Assembly: GCA_913041075.1 (NCBI GenBank)
Contig: CAJWGZ010000004.1
Coordinates: 1 to 27,977 of the forward strand
Direction of reading: 5' to 3'
DNA: 27,977 bases
Origin: an uncultured Fidelibacterota bacterium
GTDB lineage: Bacteria; Fidelibacterota; Marinisomatia; Marinisomatales; TCS55
The notes beneath the pieces were generated by a model that was not told where the DNA came from, made no database searches, and worked only from the letters and a program-made list of their open reading frames with translations. The translations under genes and the position numbers were made by a program. Each line of letters begins with the position of its first letter. Positions within the stretch are counted from its first letter, which is position 1. Positions 25,341 to 27,977 of this stretch are shown piece after piece.

Positions 25341-25453
25341 TCGGACAAAGAAAATGAGTTAGTCTGATAAAAAAGGCAAGAAAAAACGACATTCAATCAA
25401 ATAATTGCTGGTTTGTATATTCCAACATCCTTTTGCTCAACTGCATTCATTTG

Positions 25454-27977
25454 ATGAATTTGAAACGCCTTTTTCATATACTATTATTTCTAGGAGTATT
25501 TCTGCATATTTCCAGTGCACAGTCTGGGACAGGATTGTCGCTTGGCATTGATGAATTTCTTTCAAAACCAAGGCCTGAATACCGGGGAAAAAAATTAGGT
25601 TTATGCACCAACACTGGCGGGGTAAACCATTCTGGTAAGAGGACTATTCAACTTCTTGAACAGGAATTTGGATTAGATCTGCTCTTAACCTTGGATGACT
25701 GGAATAATACAACATCCTTCTCAAATAATCGTACTAGCGCTGTAGCTAAAGGACCTTCACTCGATCAAATTAATATTTCTGGCACACTGCCAGTTCAAAT
25801 CGCAGAGCTGATTAAAGATCTTGATGCTTTATTTGTGGATCTGCAAGGAATTGGCATACGATCCCAATCCTATACAGTAACCTTACAGCATTTATTACAT
25901 GCAGGAGGAATAGCTGGTACTTCAATTATAATTCTTGACCGTCCTAACCCATTGGGTGGTGAAATGGTCTCGGGAAATATACCTCAGGAAAGTCTTGAGT
26001 ATCCCACAAGTTTCATTCCAATTCCTTATCGCCATGGTATGACTATTGGAGAATTGGCGCGTTTATTGAATACGGAAAATGACCATGGTGCAGAATTAAT
26101 GATTATTCCAATGGATAACTGGCAGGGACAACCATGGTCTGAGATTGGGCTGGACTGGGTGCCAATTTCACCTGGCATTTCTACAGTGGATGATCTTGAA
26201 CGATTCACTATCACCAGTATATTGGGTGCAGATGGAATCATTGAGAATGGTGTTAGTACGGATCGACCATATGAAATTCTTGTCCACCCCAAGATAACCA
26301 GCGGATCGGATATTGTGTTTGCTCTGGATGAATTGGATCTTCCCGGCGTACATATTCTACCGGCAGTATCTGCACCAACTACTGGTCCATTTGCCGGTCA
26401 AATTTGTAATGGTATATCGATTACTATCACAGATGTAAATGTACTTGAACCATGGACAGTAGCCATCACAATAGCAGAAAAAATAAAAACCATTTACCCG
26501 GATATTGAATTTACGCAATCAGAAAATGCTCTAACTCTGTTTGATAAAGCTGTGGGAAGTACGGAAGTACGAGAAAGTATTGCAACTATGGATTGGAACA
26601 GATTATCGCTGTATAAGGCTACCCAGGGAGAACAAGTAATAAAGTTCAAGGAAGTGCGACAGCGCTATTTGATTTATCCGCGACGAAATAATTTCAGTTC
26701 CTTGGACATGAAGGTATTATTTGGTTACATCGGATTGATCGTTCTAATTGGTGTGATAGTGGGGAGAAAACAACGGGATACAAAATCATATTTTCTTGGC
26801 AATGGACAAATTTCATGGCTAATGATTTCTTTCAGTGTAGTTGCTACTGAGACTTCTGTGCTCACATTTCTTAGTATACCTGGTGTAGCCTATCTCACCA
26901 ACTTTGGTTTTCTGCAAGTGGCTATAGGCTATATAATTGGACGTATTGTCGTAGCTTGGCTATTTCTACCGCTCTATTATAAAGAAGGAATCCAATCCAC
27001 ATATGAGTTTATCGGCAATAAATGGGGCATAAGTTTCCAGCGCTTTGTATCTACTATTTTTCTATTGATGAGAATTCTCGCTGATGGAGTAAGATTGTTT
27101 ATGACGGCCATACCTTTAACACTGATTACAGGTTGGTCTTTTGGTGCTTCCATAGCGATAATTGGTCTATTTACACTGATTTATACACTCATTGGTGGTA
27201 TACGCTCCGTTGTTTACACCGATACTATTCAATTTATTTTATATATTTTTGGTGCAATTTTGACGTTTAATGTTATTAATGAGTTGATTCCTGGTGGGTT
27301 GGAAAATATAATATCCATTTTAGAGGAGGCCGGTAAATTTTCTATTTTTCAAGGGTTTTCATCTTCACTATCTGATTTATTGACCAGGCCATATAATTTT
27401 ATTGCAGCTGTATTGGGCGGATTTCTTTTATCCATGGCATCTCATGGTACGGATCATTTAATGGTGCAAAGGCTGTTGTCTGCGGGGTCAATAAGGGATG
27501 GCCAAAAAGCACTAGTTTTAAGTGGTTTTCTGGTATTTCTACAGTTTGCAATATTTTTATTCCTTGGTGCTACCATGTGGATCCTTTATGATGGTTTACC
27601 ATTAAAGCCAAACCTGGTGTTCCCATGGTTTATTTTAACACATTTACCACCGGGCTTTACAGGATTTCTCGTTGCGGGAATTTTTGCAGCTGCTATGTCA
27701 ACATTAAGTTCATCAATTAATTCACTGGCTTCTGCCACGGTAGTGGACTGGATAAAGCCAATTAACCCCACTGCTGGTTTGATCACAGCGCGATGGGTAT
27801 CTATTTTCTGGGCCATAGTTTTGATTGGTGGCGCAATGCTTTTTACATCATCGGAAAGCCCCTTGGTAGAAGTTGGTTTAAGTATTGCCTCAGTGATTTA
27901 TGGCGCAATTCTTGGATTTTTCATTTTACGGTTGACTAACTGGCACGTGTCGAATAAATCGGTTTTCTGGGGATTTT
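25454..27977 (+). CDS. Fusion of a NamZ (DUF1343) domain to a sodium:solute symporter (SSS), partial at the right edge
   Basis: One uninterrupted frame of at least 841 residues starts at an ATG and runs off the window. Residues 1-23 form a signal peptide. Residues about 28-408 are a complete DUF1343/NamZ-like domain: KKLGLCTNTGGV, LFVDLQGIGIRSQSYTVTL, IILDRPNPLGGEMVSG, IPYRHGMTIGELARLLN, LDWVPISPG and the usual end FKEVRQRYLIY. NamZ enzymes remove N-acetylmuramic acid from peptidoglycan fragments. After a 10-residue linker, residues 419 onward are an SSS symporter: SFSVVATETSVLTFLSIPG, LPLYYKEGIQSTYEFIG, FLLMRILADGVRLFMTAIPL, IGGIRSVVYTDTIQF, ASHGTDHLMVQRLLSA and GIFAAAMSTLSSSINSLAS. SSS carriers have a periplasmic N-terminus, so the NamZ part fits topologically. 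NamZ motifs PEHG and EGTNVSxGRGT are not conserved here. Confidence 0.92.
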   Translation, partial: MNLKRLFHILLFLGVFLHISSAQSGTGLSLGIDEFLSKPRPEYRGKKLGLCTNTGGVNHSGKRTIQLLEQEFGLDLLLTLDDWNNTTSFSNNRTSAVAKGPSLDQINISGTLPVQIAELIKDLDALFVDLQGIGIRSQSYTVTLQHLLHAGGIAGTSIIILDRPNPLGGEMVSGNIPQESLEYPTSFIPIPYRHGMTIGELARLLNTENDHGAELMIIPMDNWQGQPWSEIGLDWVPISPGISTVDDLERFTITSILGADGIIENGVSTDRPYEILVHPKITSGSDIVFALDELDLPGVHILPAVSAPTTGPFAGQICNGISITITDVNVLEPWTVAITIAEKIKTIYPDIEFTQSENALTLFDKAVGSTEVRESIATMDWNRLSLYKATQGEQVIKFKEVRQRYLIYPRRNNFSSLDMKVLFGYIGLIVLIGVIVGRKQRDTKSYFLGNGQISWLMISFSVVATETSVLTFLSIPGVAYLTNFGFLQVAIGYIIGRIVVAWLFLPLYYKEGIQSTYEFIGNKWGISFQRFVSTIFLLMRILADGVRLFMTAIPLTLITGWSFGASIAIIGLFTLIYTLIGGIRSVVYTDTIQFILYIFGAILTFNVINELIPGGLENIISILEEAGKFSIFQGFSSSLSDLLTRPYNFIAAVLGGFLLSMASHGTDHLMVQRLLSAGSIRDGQKALVLSGFLVFLQFAIFLFLGATMWILYDGLPLKPNLVFPWFILTHLPPGFTGFLVAGIFAAAMSTLSSSINSLASATVVDWIKPINPTAGLITARWVSIFWAIVLIGGAMLFTSSESPLVEVGLSIASVIYGAILGFFILRLTNWHVSNKSVFWGF

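Noticed and set aside
24004..25367. Several plus-strand open frames of 64-110 codons opposite the DASS gene
   Set aside because: They are antisense shadows with no ribosome binding sites and with composition typical of reverse-read membrane protein genes.
26650..26720. NamZ and SSS as two separate genes starting at the ATG at 26708
   Set aside because: The frame is continuous with no stop, and there is no ribosome binding site before 26708. Internal initiation cannot be excluded but is not needed.
1..27977. CRISPR arrays, tRNA or rRNA genes, insertion sequences, phage genes or integrases
   Set aside because: I found no direct-repeat arrays, cloverleaf-like sequence, rRNA blocks, transposase motifs or terminal inverted repeats.

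Overview
The window is about 28 kb of tightly packed, AT-rich bacterial DNA (roughly 40% G+C by eye). It holds 22 protein genes, one riboswitch, and no rRNA, tRNA, transposase, phage gene or CRISPR array. The gene content points to a Gram-negative member of the FCB group. Evidence for this is a TonB-dependent receptor with a carboxypeptidase-regulatory N-terminal domain, a PorZ-like secreted beta-propeller with a FlgD-type/T9SS-like C-terminal domain, several predicted outer-membrane or periplasmic proteins, and an OPT transporter beside adenosine deaminase. A marine lineage such as Candidatus Neomarinimicrobiota (SAR406) is my best guess. That is an inference from gene style, not a phylogenetic result.

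Layout, left to right. (1) 1-6.4 kb, plus strand: the end of an unknown gene, a secreted MORN-repeat protein, a small cupin, a TIGR02206/YwaF-type membrane protein, oligopeptidase B with an added N-terminal membrane segment, and a succinate-semialdehyde dehydrogenase-like enzyme. (2) 6-7.9 kb: two tandem paralogous secreted proteins of unknown function, the second with an added beta-rich tail, then a small convergent secreted protein. (3) 8-11.4 kb: an M50 site-2-type membrane protease followed after 1 nt by the PorZ-like protein. (4) 11.4-14.4 kb, minus strand: an OPT transporter and adenosine deaminase with overlapping ends. (5) 14.4-16.8 kb: a TPP riboswitch whose 3' end touches the start codon of a TonB-dependent receptor, so thiamine or a precursor is the likely cargo. 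(6) 16.9-17.4 kb, minus: ArfB ribosome-rescue hydrolase. (7) 17.5-23.5 kb, plus: polA, an unusual ABC ATPase plus permease, a nucleoside 2-deoxyribosyltransferase-like protein and alanine racemase, run together by overlaps and closed by a clear terminator. (8) 23.5-25.3 kb, minus: a divergent DASS/SLC13 transporter and a small membrane-anchored protein. (9) 25.45 kb to the window edge, plus: one uninterrupted reading frame that joins a complete NamZ (DUF1343, exo-N-acetylmuramidase family) domain to a sodium:solute symporter (SSS).

The most striking item is the NamZ-SSS fusion. A signal peptide places the NamZ-like domain in the periplasm directly ahead of the first symporter helix, which would tie peptidoglycan-sugar release or capture to sodium-driven uptake. 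The NamZ part lacks two motifs I expect in active members, including the PEHG glutamate, so it may bind rather than cut. Other points of interest are the riboswitch-start codon contact, an ABC ATPase lacking several catalytic motifs, a DASS transporter without SNT motifs, and the unknown tandem paralogue pair.
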